From: Robiginitomaculum antarcticum DSM 21748
GTDB lineage: Bacteria; Pseudomonadota; Alphaproteobacteria; Caulobacterales; Maricaulaceae
Direction of reading: 5' to 3'
DNA length: 64,000 bases
Assembly: GCF_000365025.1 (NCBI RefSeq)
Contig: NZ_KB823011.1
Location: forward strand, 702,621-766,620
Shown piece by piece: positions 27,591-38,634 of this stretch. The notes below the pieces were generated by a model. It saw only the letters and a program-made list of their open reading frames with translations, had not been told where the DNA came from and did no database searches. Position 1 is the first letter of the stretch. The number at the start of each line of letters is the position of its first letter. The position numbers were made by a program, and so were the translations under genes.

Positions 27591-27772
27591 TTCGCAGACG
27601 CTTCGCGCAGCGAATAATTTAATCCAGTGAATTAAATCAAGTCGTAGAATGCCCCGGCAGTGGCCTTCGCTCTGACTGTCTTCTGCTGTAAGGCCAATTT
27701 GGCATTAATAGATAAATCGCTCAACAAAAGTGCCGCAATGTTGTCACGCCCTAGCCGTAGGACAGCGGCGGA

Positions 27773-29221
27773 CTAACTCTTGCGCGCGGTCATTGGCGCT
27801 TTGTGAAGCGTCCAGTACCGCGCAAGTAATCCTGATACAATATTAGCGATTGCTATGCCGATAAATGCGCCCATCATGCCGCCATAATTCACGCCCAGCG
27901 CCACAAGCGGAGCGTAAAGAACGAGTGAGCGGATGATGGTAAAAGCTAGGCCATAGAACGGACGGCCCAATGCATTATATCCGGCCGCCGTGACGAAGAC
28001 AAAGCCATATCCAGCGATCGTTATCGGCACGATCCAGAAATAAGATTTCGCCAGAGCGTACACTTCAGGATCATTTGTAAACAAGCCCGTGATCGGCCCG
28101 GCCAGTAGCGCCAGGACAACGGCCATTCCCGTGCTCCAATAGATGCAAATGCGGTAGCTCACGCGAAAAGCTTCTTCCACGCGGTCTGTCCGTTTGGCGC
28201 CTCCATTCTGCCCTATGACAGCCCCGATACAGGCCGATAAGCCATAAAGCAGACCCACAGAGATTAGCTCGGCGCGGCTGACTAATGTGAAAGCCGCATT
28301 ATAAGTGTCACCGCCCTCGCGCGTAACTGCCGCAACGGCTACCATTGCACCGACCGGGACAATCACATTTGTCACAGCCGCAACAGCTCCAACCTGGGCA
28401 ATGACGCCCCAGGCATGGCGGATGGAGGCAAAGGTCATTTTGGCGAAAGACACCGCCTTGCGCCTGAACTGCACAATGTACAAGCCGAATATGGCCGCGA
28501 CCGTATTGCCGAAAACGGTGGCAATCGCCGCGCCCTGAACTTCCAGTCTGGGGAACGGCCCCCAGCCGAATATAAGGAAAGGATCAATAATGATATTCAG
28601 CAGCGCGCCCAAAATCATGATAGCGCTTGGCAGTATAGCCTCGCCACCAGCCCTTAAAATATTGTTTGAAATCATAGAGATAGAGACAATAACTAATCCA
28701 GGCAGAGAGATTGCCAGATAAGTCGTCGCCATCTCCCGCGCCTCATCCTGCGCGCCTAGCAAATCAAGCGATATAGGCAGAGTGAACCAGATAAGGGCTG
28801 TCACCAGCGTCATGACGCATATTGCAAAGAGTATTGCCGCCGCGCCGTGGCGGGCTGCGCGCTGGCTGTCTCCGCCCCCTATGGCGCGCGACAGAGCGCT
28901 CATCGTCCCTGCGCCAAGGCCTATATTCACGCTATTGCCGAAGAATGTCAGCGGATAGGCAAACCCAACAGCGGACAGCGCCAACACGCCAAGCGCCGCA
29001 GACCCGTCGGCGGCGGTCAGATTTCCCAGATAGATTGTATCGACAATACCGGCAGACAGCAGCGCGATCACAGCAATCGCAAACGGGCCAAGCATACGCA
29101 GGATATGTCCCTGCACCGGGCCTTTCGTCAGATCGATCTTTCCCTTGCCGCTTGTCACGGGCGGCATAACGGCTTCAGGCAGAACCGCTGCGAGCTTTTC
29201 CTCTAAAGTCCCGTCACTCAC
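27773..29221 (-). CDS. MATE-family efflux transporter
   Basis: 482-residue inner-membrane antiporter exporting drugs or metabolites with Na+ or H+. The sequence has a polar N-terminal tail of about 35 residues, then about twelve hydrophobic segments in two halves, with the repeated family pattern (PFAIAVIALLSAGIVDTIYLG early; matching GAMVAVAAV in the second half). Starts at GTG 29221, 3 bases after the malic enzyme stop, so probably co-transcribed with it. Substrate unknown. Confidence 0.9.
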   Translation of the reverse strand: MSDGTLEEKLAAVLPEAVMPPVTSGKGKIDLTKGPVQGHILRMLGPFAIAVIALLSAGIVDTIYLGNLTAADGSAALGVLALSAVGFAYPLTFFGNSVNIGLGAGTMSALSRAIGGGDSQRAARHGAAAILFAICVMTLVTALIWFTLPISLDLLGAQDEAREMATTYLAISLPGLVIVSISMISNNILRAGGEAILPSAIMILGALLNIIIDPFLIFGWGPFPRLEVQGAAIATVFGNTVAAIFGLYIVQFRRKAVSFAKMTFASIRHAWGVIAQVGAVAAVTNVIVPVGAMVAVAAVTREGGDTYNAAFTLVSRAELISVGLLYGLSACIGAVIGQNGGAKRTDRVEEAFRVSYRICIYWSTGMAVVLALLAGPITGLFTNDPEVYALAKSYFWIVPITIAGYGFVFVTAAGYNALGRPFYGLAFTIIRSLVLYAPLVALGVNYGGMMGAFIGIAIANIVSGLLARYWTLHKAPMTARKS

Positions 29222-29224
29222 GAG

Positions 29225-31522
29225 CTAGCTGTCTTCAGGCTCGCGGCCGGGGTCAAAGGCGGCCAGTGTCGCCATGCGGATAATCTCCGAGGCTGTTGCG
29301 CCAAGGCCGCATATCTGCACAGGACGTTCCAGTCCCGTCAGGAACGGGCCAAGCACAGTTGCGCCGCCGACACAGTCCATCAATTTTGTTGATATCGACG
29401 CGGAGTGAATGGCCGGCATAACCAGGACATTGGCCGCGCCGTTTAGGCGGGAAAATGGATATTTCAGGCCGTGCAGCGGGTCTAGCGCCACATCAGCGGC
29501 TAAATCGCCCTCATAGACAAAGTCCGCGCCGCGCTCGTCCAGAATGCGGACAGCGTCGCGCACTTTTTCCATACGTTCACCAACCGGATTACCGAATGTC
29601 GAATAGGATAAAAAGGCCACTTTGGGTTCGAACCCGAACCGGCGTGCAAATTTCGCTGTTGTTGTCGCGATATCCGCCAAATCCACTGCGCTCGGCAATT
29701 CGGTGATATTGGTATCGGCGATGAACAGCGTTTTACCCCGGCTGATGATTACGGACACCCCCATAGTGCGCTCATTAGCATCATGGTTTAGCACCAAACG
29801 GACGTCGCGTAGCGCAATATCATAGCTTCGCGTCACGCCGGTCACCATGCCGTCAGCCAGATTGTGGTGCAGCATCAGCGCAGAGAAGACGTTCCGGTCA
29901 TTATTGACCAGGCGCTGGCAATCCCGGCGCAAATAGCCCCAGCGCTGCAGCTTGGCATACAGCGTTTCGGTAAATTCCGGATTACGGTCAAACAGGCGCG
30001 CATTGAGAATTTCGAGACTTCCGTCATCTTCCATGCCCAGCAGCTTCATATTATCCCGGATAGGTTTTTCACGGCCAATCAGGATAGCCTTGCCCAGCCC
30101 GCGCTGTTGATAGGCCTGCGCGGCGCGGATAACAGCGGGCTCCTCGCCCTCCGCAAAGACAATCGTTTTAGGGTTATCAATAACGGTCGACTGAATGCCT
30201 TGAAGCAGAGACGCTGTCGGATCCTGACGACGGGCTAATGAATGCTTATAAGCCTCCATATCCTCAATCGGCTTACGTGCCACGCCTGTATCCATGGCGG
30301 CCTGAGCCACATAAGGCGGAATTTCACTGATAAGGCGCGGGTCAAATGGTGCAGGAATAATATATTCGGGGCCATATTGCGGGCGTTTGCCGTGATAAGC
30401 GGCGGCCACTTCTTCGGGAACGTCCTGACGCGCGAGATCAGCCAGCGCATGGGCACAGGCCAGTTTCATTTCTTCATTTACATTACGCGCGCGCACGTCA
30501 AGCGCGCCGCGGAAGATGTAAGGGAATCCGAGCACATTATTGACTTGATTAGGGTAATCGCTTCGGCCTGTCGCAATAATAGCGTCGCTTCGCGCTTCTT
30601 TAATAAGCTCCGGACTGATCTCGGGATTGGGGTTGGCCATCGCAAAGATAATAGGATTTTTAGCCATGGATTTGACCATGTCCTTATTCACAATCCCGGC
30701 CACGGACAGGCCCAGAAACACGTCTGCGCCAACCATGGCTTCGGCAAGCGTGCGCAATTTTGTATCAACGGCGTGCGGCGCTTTCCATTGATCCATATAT
30801 TCTGCACGACCCTTATATACCACACCGCGGCTATCGAGGACTATCGCGTTTTCATCTTTTACGCCCAGACGTTTAATTAAGCCCAGAACCGACAGACCCG
30901 CTGCGCCCGCGCCGGACAAGACAACTTTAATGTCTTCGAATTTACGGCCCGTCAGATGACAGGCATTGATAAGCCCCGCCGTCGCGATAATCGCTGTGCC
31001 GTGTTGATCATCATGAAAGACAGGAATGTCGAGCTTGTCGCGAAGTTCCTGCTCAATAATAAAGCATTCCGGGCTGCCAATATCTTCGAGATTAATGCCG
31101 CCGAATGTATTGCCGAAACGCTGCACGCATTCGATAAATTTCTGCGCGTCTTCTTCCTCAACCTCGATATCGAAACTATCGATATCGGCGAAGCGTTTGA
31201 ACAGGACGGATTTACCTTCCATAACGGGTTTGGACGCCATGGCGCCCAGATTGCCCAGTCCCAGGATGGCTGTTCCGTTTGAGATAACAGCGACCATATT
31301 ACCCTTGGACGTGTAATCATAAACGCTGTCAGGATCTGCAGCAATCGCCTCGACGGGTACGGCGACCCCCGGGGAATAAGCCAGCGAAAGATCGCGCTGC
31401 GTCGCCATGGGTTTCGTTGGCAATAAGGCCAATTTTCCTGGCGTGGGATAGGCGTGAAAATCAAGCGCCTGTTTATCAGTAATATACGTGCGCTCAGGCA
31501 CATCTTTTTCGTTTTTTGGCAT
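29225..31522 (-). CDS. maeB: NADP-dependent malic enzyme with C-terminal phosphotransacetylase-like domain
   Basis: Decarboxylates malate to pyruvate with NADP+. The 765-residue protein (ATG 31522 with GAGGG 6 bases upstream) has the malic enzyme part at about 1-430, with YSPGVAVP, the NAD-binding GAGAAG and FAMANPNPEI, and a phosphate acetyltransferase-like half from about 440, as in proteobacterial MaeB, where the second half is regulatory rather than catalytic. Length is normal for the fused type. Precedes the MATE gene in the same direction and diverges from glnB across 277 bases. Confidence 0.97.
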   Translation of the reverse strand: MPKNEKDVPERTYITDKQALDFHAYPTPGKLALLPTKPMATQRDLSLAYSPGVAVPVEAIAADPDSVYDYTSKGNMVAVISNGTAILGLGNLGAMASKPVMEGKSVLFKRFADIDSFDIEVEEEDAQKFIECVQRFGNTFGGINLEDIGSPECFIIEQELRDKLDIPVFHDDQHGTAIIATAGLINACHLTGRKFEDIKVVLSGAGAAGLSVLGLIKRLGVKDENAIVLDSRGVVYKGRAEYMDQWKAPHAVDTKLRTLAEAMVGADVFLGLSVAGIVNKDMVKSMAKNPIIFAMANPNPEISPELIKEARSDAIIATGRSDYPNQVNNVLGFPYIFRGALDVRARNVNEEMKLACAHALADLARQDVPEEVAAAYHGKRPQYGPEYIIPAPFDPRLISEIPPYVAQAAMDTGVARKPIEDMEAYKHSLARRQDPTASLLQGIQSTVIDNPKTIVFAEGEEPAVIRAAQAYQQRGLGKAILIGREKPIRDNMKLLGMEDDGSLEILNARLFDRNPEFTETLYAKLQRWGYLRRDCQRLVNNDRNVFSALMLHHNLADGMVTGVTRSYDIALRDVRLVLNHDANERTMGVSVIISRGKTLFIADTNITELPSAVDLADIATTTAKFARRFGFEPKVAFLSYSTFGNPVGERMEKVRDAVRILDERGADFVYEGDLAADVALDPLHGLKYPFSRLNGAANVLVMPAIHSASISTKLMDCVGGATVLGPFLTGLERPVQICGLGATASEIIRMATLAAFDPGREPEDS

Positions 31523-31769
31523 GGATCCCTCGAACGACATGAATGGTCTAGCTAAGTAAAGCGGTCTAACGTCCTTCAACCCAAAGATATAGGGTTAAAC
31601 GTGACGATTCACCCGAAAATTCCGTTTCACATGATAAAATCAATGATGAATATTTCAGCGCAAAGCATATGAACTGCATAATTAGAGTGCACAATTTGCC
31701 TGAATATCGAATTAGCCTCTTCAATACTGCGCTTTTGCTCGACTCAGCCTAGGGCTCTTTTATCACTAG

Positions 31770-32138
<369 letters not shown>

Positions 32139-32204
32139 TAAAATCACAAAAGACGTCTTAAACGTCGCCATATGTTCACATTCAACAAAGGGAATAGATG
32201 AAGA

Positions 32205-33608
32205 ATGTCAAATAAGATATTGAAAAAAATCAAAGATGAGGAGATCGGTTATGTCGATCTGCGCTTTACCGATGTTAAAGGCAAAATGCAGCATGTGACC
32301 TTCGATGCCTCTATGGTTGACGAAGACTTGTTCGAAGACGGGACCATGTTTGACGGCTCCTCTATTGAAGGCTGGAAATCGATTGATAAATCGGACATGG
32401 TTTTGCTGCCTGATCCGGACACAGCGGGCATAGATCCGTTCTATCAACAGGATACCATGACGATTTTTTGCGATATTCTGGAGCCTGATACAGGCGAGCC
32501 TTATAACCGCGATCCGCGCGGCACGGCGAAAAAGGCTGAAAACTATATCAAATCTGCGAAAATCGGCGATGAAGTCTATTTCGGACCGGAGGCGGAATTC
32601 TTCGTTTTTGATGATGTCCGCTGGAATACTGCATCTAATAAAACCGGTTACAGCTTTGACAGCCTTGAAGGCCCTTACAATACCGGCACGGAATATGTTG
32701 GCGGCAATAAAGGTCATCGTCCGGGCATTAAAGGCGGCTATTTCCCTGTTCCGCCCATTGATAGCGAACAGGATATGCGCACGGAAATGCTCGCGGTCAT
32801 GACAGAGCTGGGCCTGCAACCTGAAAAGCATCACCACGAAGTTGCACCGTCACAACATGAGCTGGGCATGAAATTTGCCACCTTATTAAAGATGGCGGAC
32901 AGCATGCAGCTTTATAAATACATCGTGCACAATGTCGCCCATGCTTATGGCAAGACAGCGACATTTATGCCCAAGCCGGTTCATGGCGATAATGGCTCAG
33001 GCATGCATGTTCATCAATCAATCTGGAAAGACGGCAAGCCGCTTTTTGCGGGCGATGAATATGCGGGACTGTCCAAAGACTGTCTGTATTACATTGGCGG
33101 CGTGATTAAACATGCCAAAGCGATCAACGCATTTGCTAACCCGTCAACCAACTCTTACAAACGTCTGGTTCCCGGATTTGAAGCGCCTGTTATGCTGGCC
33201 TATTCCGCGCGTAACCGTTCGGCCTCCATCCGTATTCCGTGGACGGCCTCGCCGAATGGGAAACGTATGGAAGCGCGCTTTCCTGATCCGATGGCAAACC
33301 CTTATCTGTGCTTTACCGCATTGCTTATGGCCGGTTTGGACGGAATAAAGAACAAAATTCATCCGGGCGATGCCATGGATAAAGATCTATATGATCTTCC
33401 GCCGGCAGAAGCTGCGCAGATCCCGCAAGTCTGCGGAAGCTTGAAAGAAGCGCTGGAGTCTCTGGACTCTGACCGCGACTTTTTAAAAGCCGGCGGCGTC
33501 TTCGACGATGATCAGATTGATGCTTACATTAATCTGATCATGAAAGATCATCACCGCGTCAATATGCATCCGCATCCGGTCGAATTTGATCTATATTACA
33601 AAGCGTAG
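32205..33608 (+). CDS. glnA: glutamine synthetase type I
   Basis: Makes glutamine from glutamate, ammonia and ATP in a cytosolic dodecamer. The 467-residue protein has the beta-grasp N-terminus with [10 protein letters not shown], the catalytic [10 protein letters not shown] segment and a KLVPG-like motif [10 protein letters not shown]. Tyr396 in DLYDLPP is the adenylylation site. Ends before a strong bidirectional terminator. Second gene of the glnB-glnA operon. Confidence 0.98.
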   Translation: MSNKILKKIKDEEIGYVDLRFTDVKGKMQHVTFDASMVDEDLFEDGTMFDGSSIEGWKSIDKSDMVLLPDPDTAGIDPFYQQDTMTIFCDILEPDTGEPYNRDPRGTAKKAENYIKSAKIGDEVYFGPEAEFFVFDDVRWNTASNKTGYSFDSLEGPYNTGTEYVGGNKGHRPGIKGGYFPVPPIDSEQDMRTEMLAVMTELGLQPEKHHHEVAPSQHELGMKFATLLKMADSMQLYKYIVHNVAHAYGKTATFMPKPVHGDNGSGMHVHQSIWKDGKPLFAGDEYAGLSKDCLYYIGGVIKHAKAINAFANPSTNSYKRLVPGFEAPVMLAYSARNRSASIRIPWTASPNGKRMEARFPDPMANPYLCFTALLMAGLDGIKNKIHPGDAMDKDLYDLPPAEAAQIPQVCGSLKEALESLDSDRDFLKAGGVFDDDQIDAYINLIMKDHHRVNMHPHPVEFDLYYKA

Positions 33609-33631
33609 ACTGTTTGCCAGACCATAAAAAA

Positions 33632-33652
33632 AGCCCGGTCGATGACCGGGCT
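33632..33652. terminator. bidirectional terminator between glnA and the autotransporter gene
   Basis: Stem AGCCCGGTC / GACCGGGCT with a three-base loop, flanked by an A run on the left and TTTTCTTTTTT on the right, so it can stop transcription on both strands. It serves the converging glnBA and autotransporter transcripts. Confidence 0.9.
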
Positions 33653-33679
33653 TTTCTTTTTTAAGATTTTGACAATATT

Positions 33680-36600
33680 CTAGAACAGCATGCGCAGGAC
33701 CAGGCGGGCAATATGGCGGCTATAGCCGTCACGTATGTCCGCATCATAATCAAATCCAAAGGAGCTGTAACCGCTGCCAGCCATAAAGGTTACGCCCAGC
33801 ACCATGCCGGTATCAGGAAATTCCTGGCTGGTGACACTGAACGGAGCCCCGATATTGGCGAATGACGCCGTAGTTGTGATCGGATCGTTGGCGAAGTCAT
33901 TGCGCACGCCAATACGCGCAGACGGCGCGTACCAGACTTTTTCGCCCTCAAAGCGCGCGCCAAAATTAAACAGGGCTGTCGCACTCCCGTAATCGGACTG
34001 ACGCTCTTCTACACTCAGACGGATCGCGTCGGAACCATCCTCAATATAGCTTTGTTCTTTCAAGGACAAATATGTCACCGTCACAGCCGGGCGCGCGAAA
34101 TACCGGCTTCCAATATCGAAATCATATCCGACACTCGCCGTGGCATTATAATGATAGCCCTGCCAATCCCCTTCAGCCTGCCGCGCAAAGCTTCCGATAG
34201 TGATATTCCGGCGGCTTTCAAAGCTGTTATAGCCTGCGCCCACATAGCCGTCGGCATATATATTGCCGCGCTCAATACCGCCATATATCCCCGTCTGGAA
34301 TGTTGAGACATTAAGCGGATCATCAATGCCGATCACATCTTCGACTTCTGTGGCACTATAGGATAGATTGACACCCACCGTATGGAACGGGCCCCACTGC
34401 GTATCCAGACCACCGGTAAAGCCGAACCCATAGCCGCGATAGGCGTCAGAAAGACCCACAAGCTCACGGTCTGCGAAATAAGCAAATTCTTCGACCCATA
34501 CGCCGCCGGGTTTTTCATCGGACAGTCGGGCATTATTCAGATGGGTAGCAACTGCGCCTGTCGCGCCATCGACATTGGAGAACACAAAGCGGCCCGCGGC
34601 CGCGTTAAATTCGGGCAGGATCTGATTGTAGGCTGCGTTAAAAGTCTCCTGCGTCGTCAAGCCTGCAAAGGCGGCGCCCAAATCGGAATCCGCGCCAAAT
34701 GCGCCAAATGCAGCATCAAATGCCGCTGTCTGAGTGCTATCCAAGCCGAGTTCCTGCGTGCTGCGCAGGCGCAATGTAGCAATCAAAGCATTGGCATTCG
34801 TCGGATCAAGGCTAATCTGAGTATCGTATAAGAACGGCGCATTTTCAGGCTGATATGTAGAAATATCGTCGCCGAGCGTCAATGTACCGGCATTAATCAA
34901 GGTAAATGTCCCGCCGCCGCCAATAATATTGCTGAGTGTCGGCGTGATACGCGCGCCGGATTCGAAACTAACCTGTCCGGTAGCATTTAATGTCGAGGCC
35001 TGTCCGGTTGCGCCATTGATAAGAGTCGACAGTATAGACGTCCCGTCAAAATTTGCCGTCGTCACATTCAAAGGCACAGCGTCATTTAAGGCCAGCGTAG
35101 ACCCTCCCGTTACGTCGACCGTCAACAGACCGTCACTGTCAGTGACTGAGCCCACCAATACAGTTCCCCCGGACAATATTAATTGATCATTGCCATCACC
35201 AAAGCTGACATCGCCGACCAAAAGACCGGCGCTGGAATTAAGCGTGTCATCGCCGCTGCCGAGCATAATATCGCCGACAATGCGCGGAGCGACAGGCGTG
35301 ATATCATCGTCAGGATCTTCGTCGGCGAGTTGGGACTGAGTGATCGTCACGCCGGTTGTGTTTGCGCGAACGTCGATGGCCACAAGCGTAAATACCGGCG
35401 CTGCGTCTGTCGAAAGGGCATTAGAATCCGACGTCGATCCGGTCGCCTGGATATAACCTTGATTGTTTATAACAGCCAGAGAACCGGATTGATCAACAAT
35501 GGCATAGGCCTGTCCGCTGCGTCCGGACAGCAAGGCTTCTATTATGCCTTGATTATCGATCTGTGTCAGTGATGCACCCGCATCAATCTGAATGCCTGTC
35601 GCGATGACATTATTGGCGCCCTGAATATTGTCGCCATCTTCATAGACCAGGTCAGTGGCCTCTGAAGCTACAGCACGGACAGTCCCGGTATTATTGAACG
35701 TACCGGCTTGACCGCCATCCGCGACCCGTATGCCATAAGCATGGGCCACATCGCCGTCGACATTCGCGCTGCCGTCCGTTGGGACGCCCGTGCGAAAAGT
35801 TTGCGTGCTCATTTGTCCTGTGTTGGAAAAGCCATTTGTGAGTTGCGCATTTTCAATGCGCAGCGCCGTCGCTGAGCGGTCATCAAGTACGGCGCTGGAG
35901 CCGATCGTGCCTTCATTAACGAAGCTATATTGCAGCCGCTCTTCATATCCCTCGGCGGTTGGGTCGGTGATATCAGCGAGCAGTCCGATAACAATCGGCG
36001 TGCCGTCTCCTGCAATGAGCACAGCCGCTGCAACGCCGCCCTGCATTACTGTTGGTGTAGCTGTTACCAAGCCTGCATCAGATCGCGTCGCCTCAAATAT
36101 GACGCCGCCATCGACATTACCGCCAATCCGCACAGCATTGCCGCCTTCCTGCGTATCTTCGGCACCATAAAGCGCACGAACGGTTCGGAATTGACGTGTT
36201 GAAACACGGTAACCCGAGCTACTGGTCGCTCCGGTAAAGCTGACGCGTCCGCTGACATCACCGTCAACACGTGCAGCCGACGCATCTTCGCCGCCCACCT
36301 GAATATTGCCACCAACATCAACGTCGCCGTTAACATTACCGGCCACATCCATTCCGACGCTACGATCACCCAAAACTTGAATATTGCTGTTAAAGTCCAA
36401 ATTACCGTTGACAGTTGTCATATTTGCAAGGCGGAAACCTGCACTGTCATTGCCTTCAATTTGAATCGTACTGCCGGCTGTTGATACGATATTCCCGGTA
36501 AAAGGGCTGGCGCCGGTAATAAGTATTCCGGTGCGGCCGGTTCCCTGCGCGCGCGGCCCGTCATTTATGCCATCGTTATCCGTGTCCGTAGAGGTATAAT

Positions 36601-36937
36601 CTTCGAGGATTGTTATATTGCCGCTAAAATTGACGTTGCCCGTATTGCCGCCCTGAACGAGAATGCCCGTCGTGTCATCAGCATTATCAATATCAACCGT
36701 GCCGGCAACAGTAACATCATTATCGCTATCCAGCGTCACGGCTGCGCCTGTTGTGGTCTCAAAACGGCCCGTAGACGTGACCACAATGTCGCCCGGTGCG
36801 CCATTATCAACCGTACTTGTCGCGACGCCAGTCGTCCGGGTATCGGAGATTTCAACCTGCGCAAAGCCTGTTGCGGCTGATGTGAGGCATAGCGCGCTGA
36901 CTGCAGCACTGCGGAGCAATAATTTATTCAACGACAT
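33680..36937 (-). CDS. autotransporter-domain outer membrane protein
   Basis: 1085 residues from ATG 36937 (a longer in-frame start at 37012 lacks a signal peptide at its N-terminus). Residues 1-25 are a Sec signal ending GFA. The passenger (about 30-800) is Asn/Gly/Thr-rich, with many short beta-helix-like repeats such as NVDGDVDVGGNIQVGG and DINAD-type turns. The last about 280 residues form a beta-barrel autotransporter domain that ends in Phe (RMLF), the outer-membrane assembly signal. No protease triad is evident in the passenger, so it is probably an adhesin or surface layer protein. An 18-base inverted repeat lies 20 bases upstream of the start. Confidence 0.88.
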   Translation of the reverse strand: MSLNKLLLRSAAVSALCLTSAATGFAQVEISDTRTTGVATSTVDNGAPGDIVVTSTGRFETTTGAAVTLDSDNDVTVAGTVDIDNADDTTGILVQGGNTGNVNFSGNITILEDYTSTDTDNDGINDGPRAQGTGRTGILITGASPFTGNIVSTAGSTIQIEGNDSAGFRLANMTTVNGNLDFNSNIQVLGDRSVGMDVAGNVNGDVDVGGNIQVGGEDASAARVDGDVSGRVSFTGATSSSGYRVSTRQFRTVRALYGAEDTQEGGNAVRIGGNVDGGVIFEATRSDAGLVTATPTVMQGGVAAAVLIAGDGTPIVIGLLADITDPTAEGYEERLQYSFVNEGTIGSSAVLDDRSATALRIENAQLTNGFSNTGQMSTQTFRTGVPTDGSANVDGDVAHAYGIRVADGGQAGTFNNTGTVRAVASEATDLVYEDGDNIQGANNVIATGIQIDAGASLTQIDNQGIIEALLSGRSGQAYAIVDQSGSLAVINNQGYIQATGSTSDSNALSTDAAPVFTLVAIDVRANTTGVTITQSQLADEDPDDDITPVAPRIVGDIMLGSGDDTLNSSAGLLVGDVSFGDGNDQLILSGGTVLVGSVTDSDGLLTVDVTGGSTLALNDAVPLNVTTANFDGTSILSTLINGATGQASTLNATGQVSFESGARITPTLSNIIGGGGTFTLINAGTLTLGDDISTYQPENAPFLYDTQISLDPTNANALIATLRLRSTQELGLDSTQTAAFDAAFGAFGADSDLGAAFAGLTTQETFNAAYNQILPEFNAAAGRFVFSNVDGATGAVATHLNNARLSDEKPGGVWVEEFAYFADRELVGLSDAYRGYGFGFTGGLDTQWGPFHTVGVNLSYSATEVEDVIGIDDPLNVSTFQTGIYGGIERGNIYADGYVGAGYNSFESRRNITIGSFARQAEGDWQGYHYNATASVGYDFDIGSRYFARPAVTVTYLSLKEQSYIEDGSDAIRLSVEERQSDYGSATALFNFGARFEGEKVWYAPSARIGVRNDFANDPITTTASFANIGAPFSVTSQEFPDTGMVLGVTFMAGSGYSSFGFDYDADIRDGYSRHIARLVLRMLF

Positions 36938-36956
36938 AGACGGTCCATACAGATAG

Positions 36957-36974
36957 GCCTGCAAATATGCAGGC
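36957..36974. promoter_or_regulatory. inverted repeat upstream of the autotransporter gene
   Basis: GCCTGCA-AATA-TGCAGGC, a perfect 7-4-7 inverted repeat in the leader region 20 bases before the ATG at 36937. Could be an operator or a hairpin in the 5' untranslated region. No second copy seen in the window. Confidence 0.4.
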
Positions 36975-37225
36975 GATTCAGATGTGTGTTTAGACCAGTG
37001 CCGCGCCCCCACGCAATGACCGATTTCAGCCTTTGCATGGCAGGGTGATTAAGATTGCGTAAGACGGTAGCGTTCTGAAGGCACAATGCGAGTCTTCTGA
37101 ATTTCTGCCGCGTGATGACTGTTTTAAAATCGAGATGATGCGGCGTATATAAGTTTGGGAAAACCAATTGCCGCATCTTGCGATTTGGCTTGCTGCGCAG
37201 GGGCGGTTTTGTTTACAAGACCGCC

Positions 37226-38623
37226 ATGAAAACACCATTTAAACTCTGCCTAGCCCTAACAGCCGCGCTGGCGCTGTCGGCTTGCGATACGTCATCAGAT
37301 AAAACCGACGCGAAAAATGACGGCGATGCTCCGGCGATCAGTTATGCCTCGACCTATAAGGCTCTGCCCAGCCGCACGACGCTCATCACCAATGCCAATA
37401 TATATGACGGTAAGGGCGAAGAAATTCTGGGCGGTTATGTTCTGATTGTCGACGGCAAGATTTCCGCTCTTGGCGAAGGCAGTATCGGCGCGCCCGAAGG
37501 CGCCCTGACCGTCGATGCTAATGGCGCGTGGGTAACGCCGGGCATTATCGATATTCATTCCCATCTGGGCGATTACGCCACCCCGGGCGTGAACGCCCAT
37601 AGCGATGGCAACGAAGCGACCAGCCCGATCACAGCCGAAGTTTCTGCCGAACATGGCGTGTGGCCCCAAGATCCCGGTTTTGCCGAAGCTCTGGCCGGCG
37701 GCGTGACCACGTTGCATATCCTGCCCGGCTCAGCCAATCTGTTCGGCGGGCGCGGCGTAACCCTGCGAAATATCAGCTCACGCAGCGTCCAAGGCATGAA
37801 ATTTCCCGACGCGCCTTACACGCTGAAAATGGCCTGCGGCGAAAATCCAAAACGGGTCTATGGCGGAAAAGGCGGTCCCGCTTCCCGCATGGGTAATTTC
37901 GCGCATTATCGCAAAAACTGGATTAAAGCGGCGGATTATAGACAAAAGCGCGATGACGGAGAAGATTATACGCGCGATCTGCAGCTTGAAACGCTGGCCG
38001 ATGTTCTGGACGGCAAAATTCTGGTGCAGATGCATTGCTACCGCGCTGACGAAATGATGCAGGTTCTCGATATGGCCCGGGAATTTGACTATAAAGTCAC
38101 GACATTCCACCACGCGGTTGAGGCCTATAAAGTGGCCGATAAACTCGCCGAAACAGGCACATGCGCCGCCGTTTGGGCCGATTGGTGGGGCTTTAAAATG
38201 GAAGCCTATGACGCCATTCGCGAAAACCTGCCTTATCTTCACGCGGCGGGGGCCTGCGCGATGATCCACTCTGATAGCGCAGACGGCATTCAACGGCTTA
38301 ATCAGGAAGTCGCCAAGACCTTGGCTGACGGAAACCGCGCCGGACTTGATATCAGCAAGGCCGACGCGTGGACATGGCTATCGCTTAATCCTGCCAAAGG
38401 GCTGGGCATTGACGAGGAGGTCGGGTCGTTAGAGCCGGGTAAACGCGCCGATGTCGTGATCTGGTCGCGCAATCCCTATTCGACCTACGCCCGCGCCACC
38501 CGCGTCTATCTAGACGGCGCATTGGTCTATGACCGCGCCAGCGGCCTTAAACCTGTAAGTGACTTTAGGTTGGGCCAGCCCGGAACTGACGCTCCCGTCC
38601 TTCAACCGACAACCCCGCAATAG
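37226..38623 (+). CDS. exported amidohydrolase lipoprotein, metal site intact
   Basis: 465 residues from ATG 37226; a lipoprotein signal ends LSAC. The C-terminal part has the TIM-barrel hydrolase fold of the imidazolonepropionase/amidohydrolase group. Metal-site residues visible: HSH in GIIDIHSHLG, His in VQMHCYRADEM, His in TTFHHAVEAY, and Asp in IHSDSADG. The closing motif GSLEPGKRADVVIW is standard. Likely periplasmic and anchored to the inner or outer membrane; substrate (a cyclic amide or dipeptide) unknown. Followed 11 bases later by a second, related gene without the metal ligands. Confidence 0.92.
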   Translation: MKTPFKLCLALTAALALSACDTSSDKTDAKNDGDAPAISYASTYKALPSRTTLITNANIYDGKGEEILGGYVLIVDGKISALGEGSIGAPEGALTVDANGAWVTPGIIDIHSHLGDYATPGVNAHSDGNEATSPITAEVSAEHGVWPQDPGFAEALAGGVTTLHILPGSANLFGGRGVTLRNISSRSVQGMKFPDAPYTLKMACGENPKRVYGGKGGPASRMGNFAHYRKNWIKAADYRQKRDDGEDYTRDLQLETLADVLDGKILVQMHCYRADEMMQVLDMAREFDYKVTTFHHAVEAYKVADKLAETGTCAAVWADWWGFKMEAYDAIRENLPYLHAAGACAMIHSDSADGIQRLNQEVAKTLADGNRAGLDISKADAWTWLSLNPAKGLGIDEEVGSLEPGKRADVVIWSRNPYSTYARATRVYLDGALVYDRASGLKPVSDFRLGQPGTDAPVLQPTTPQ

Positions 38624-38634
38624 GAGAGACGACA

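Noticed and set aside
29625-29650. GGGTTCGAACCC, looking like a tRNA T-loop
   Set aside because: No acceptor or anticodon stem fits around it; it is coding sequence of the malic enzyme.
31664-31684. CATATGAACTGCATAAT as a fourth copy of the palindrome family
   Set aside because: Half-sites are in the wrong spacing and have several mismatches.
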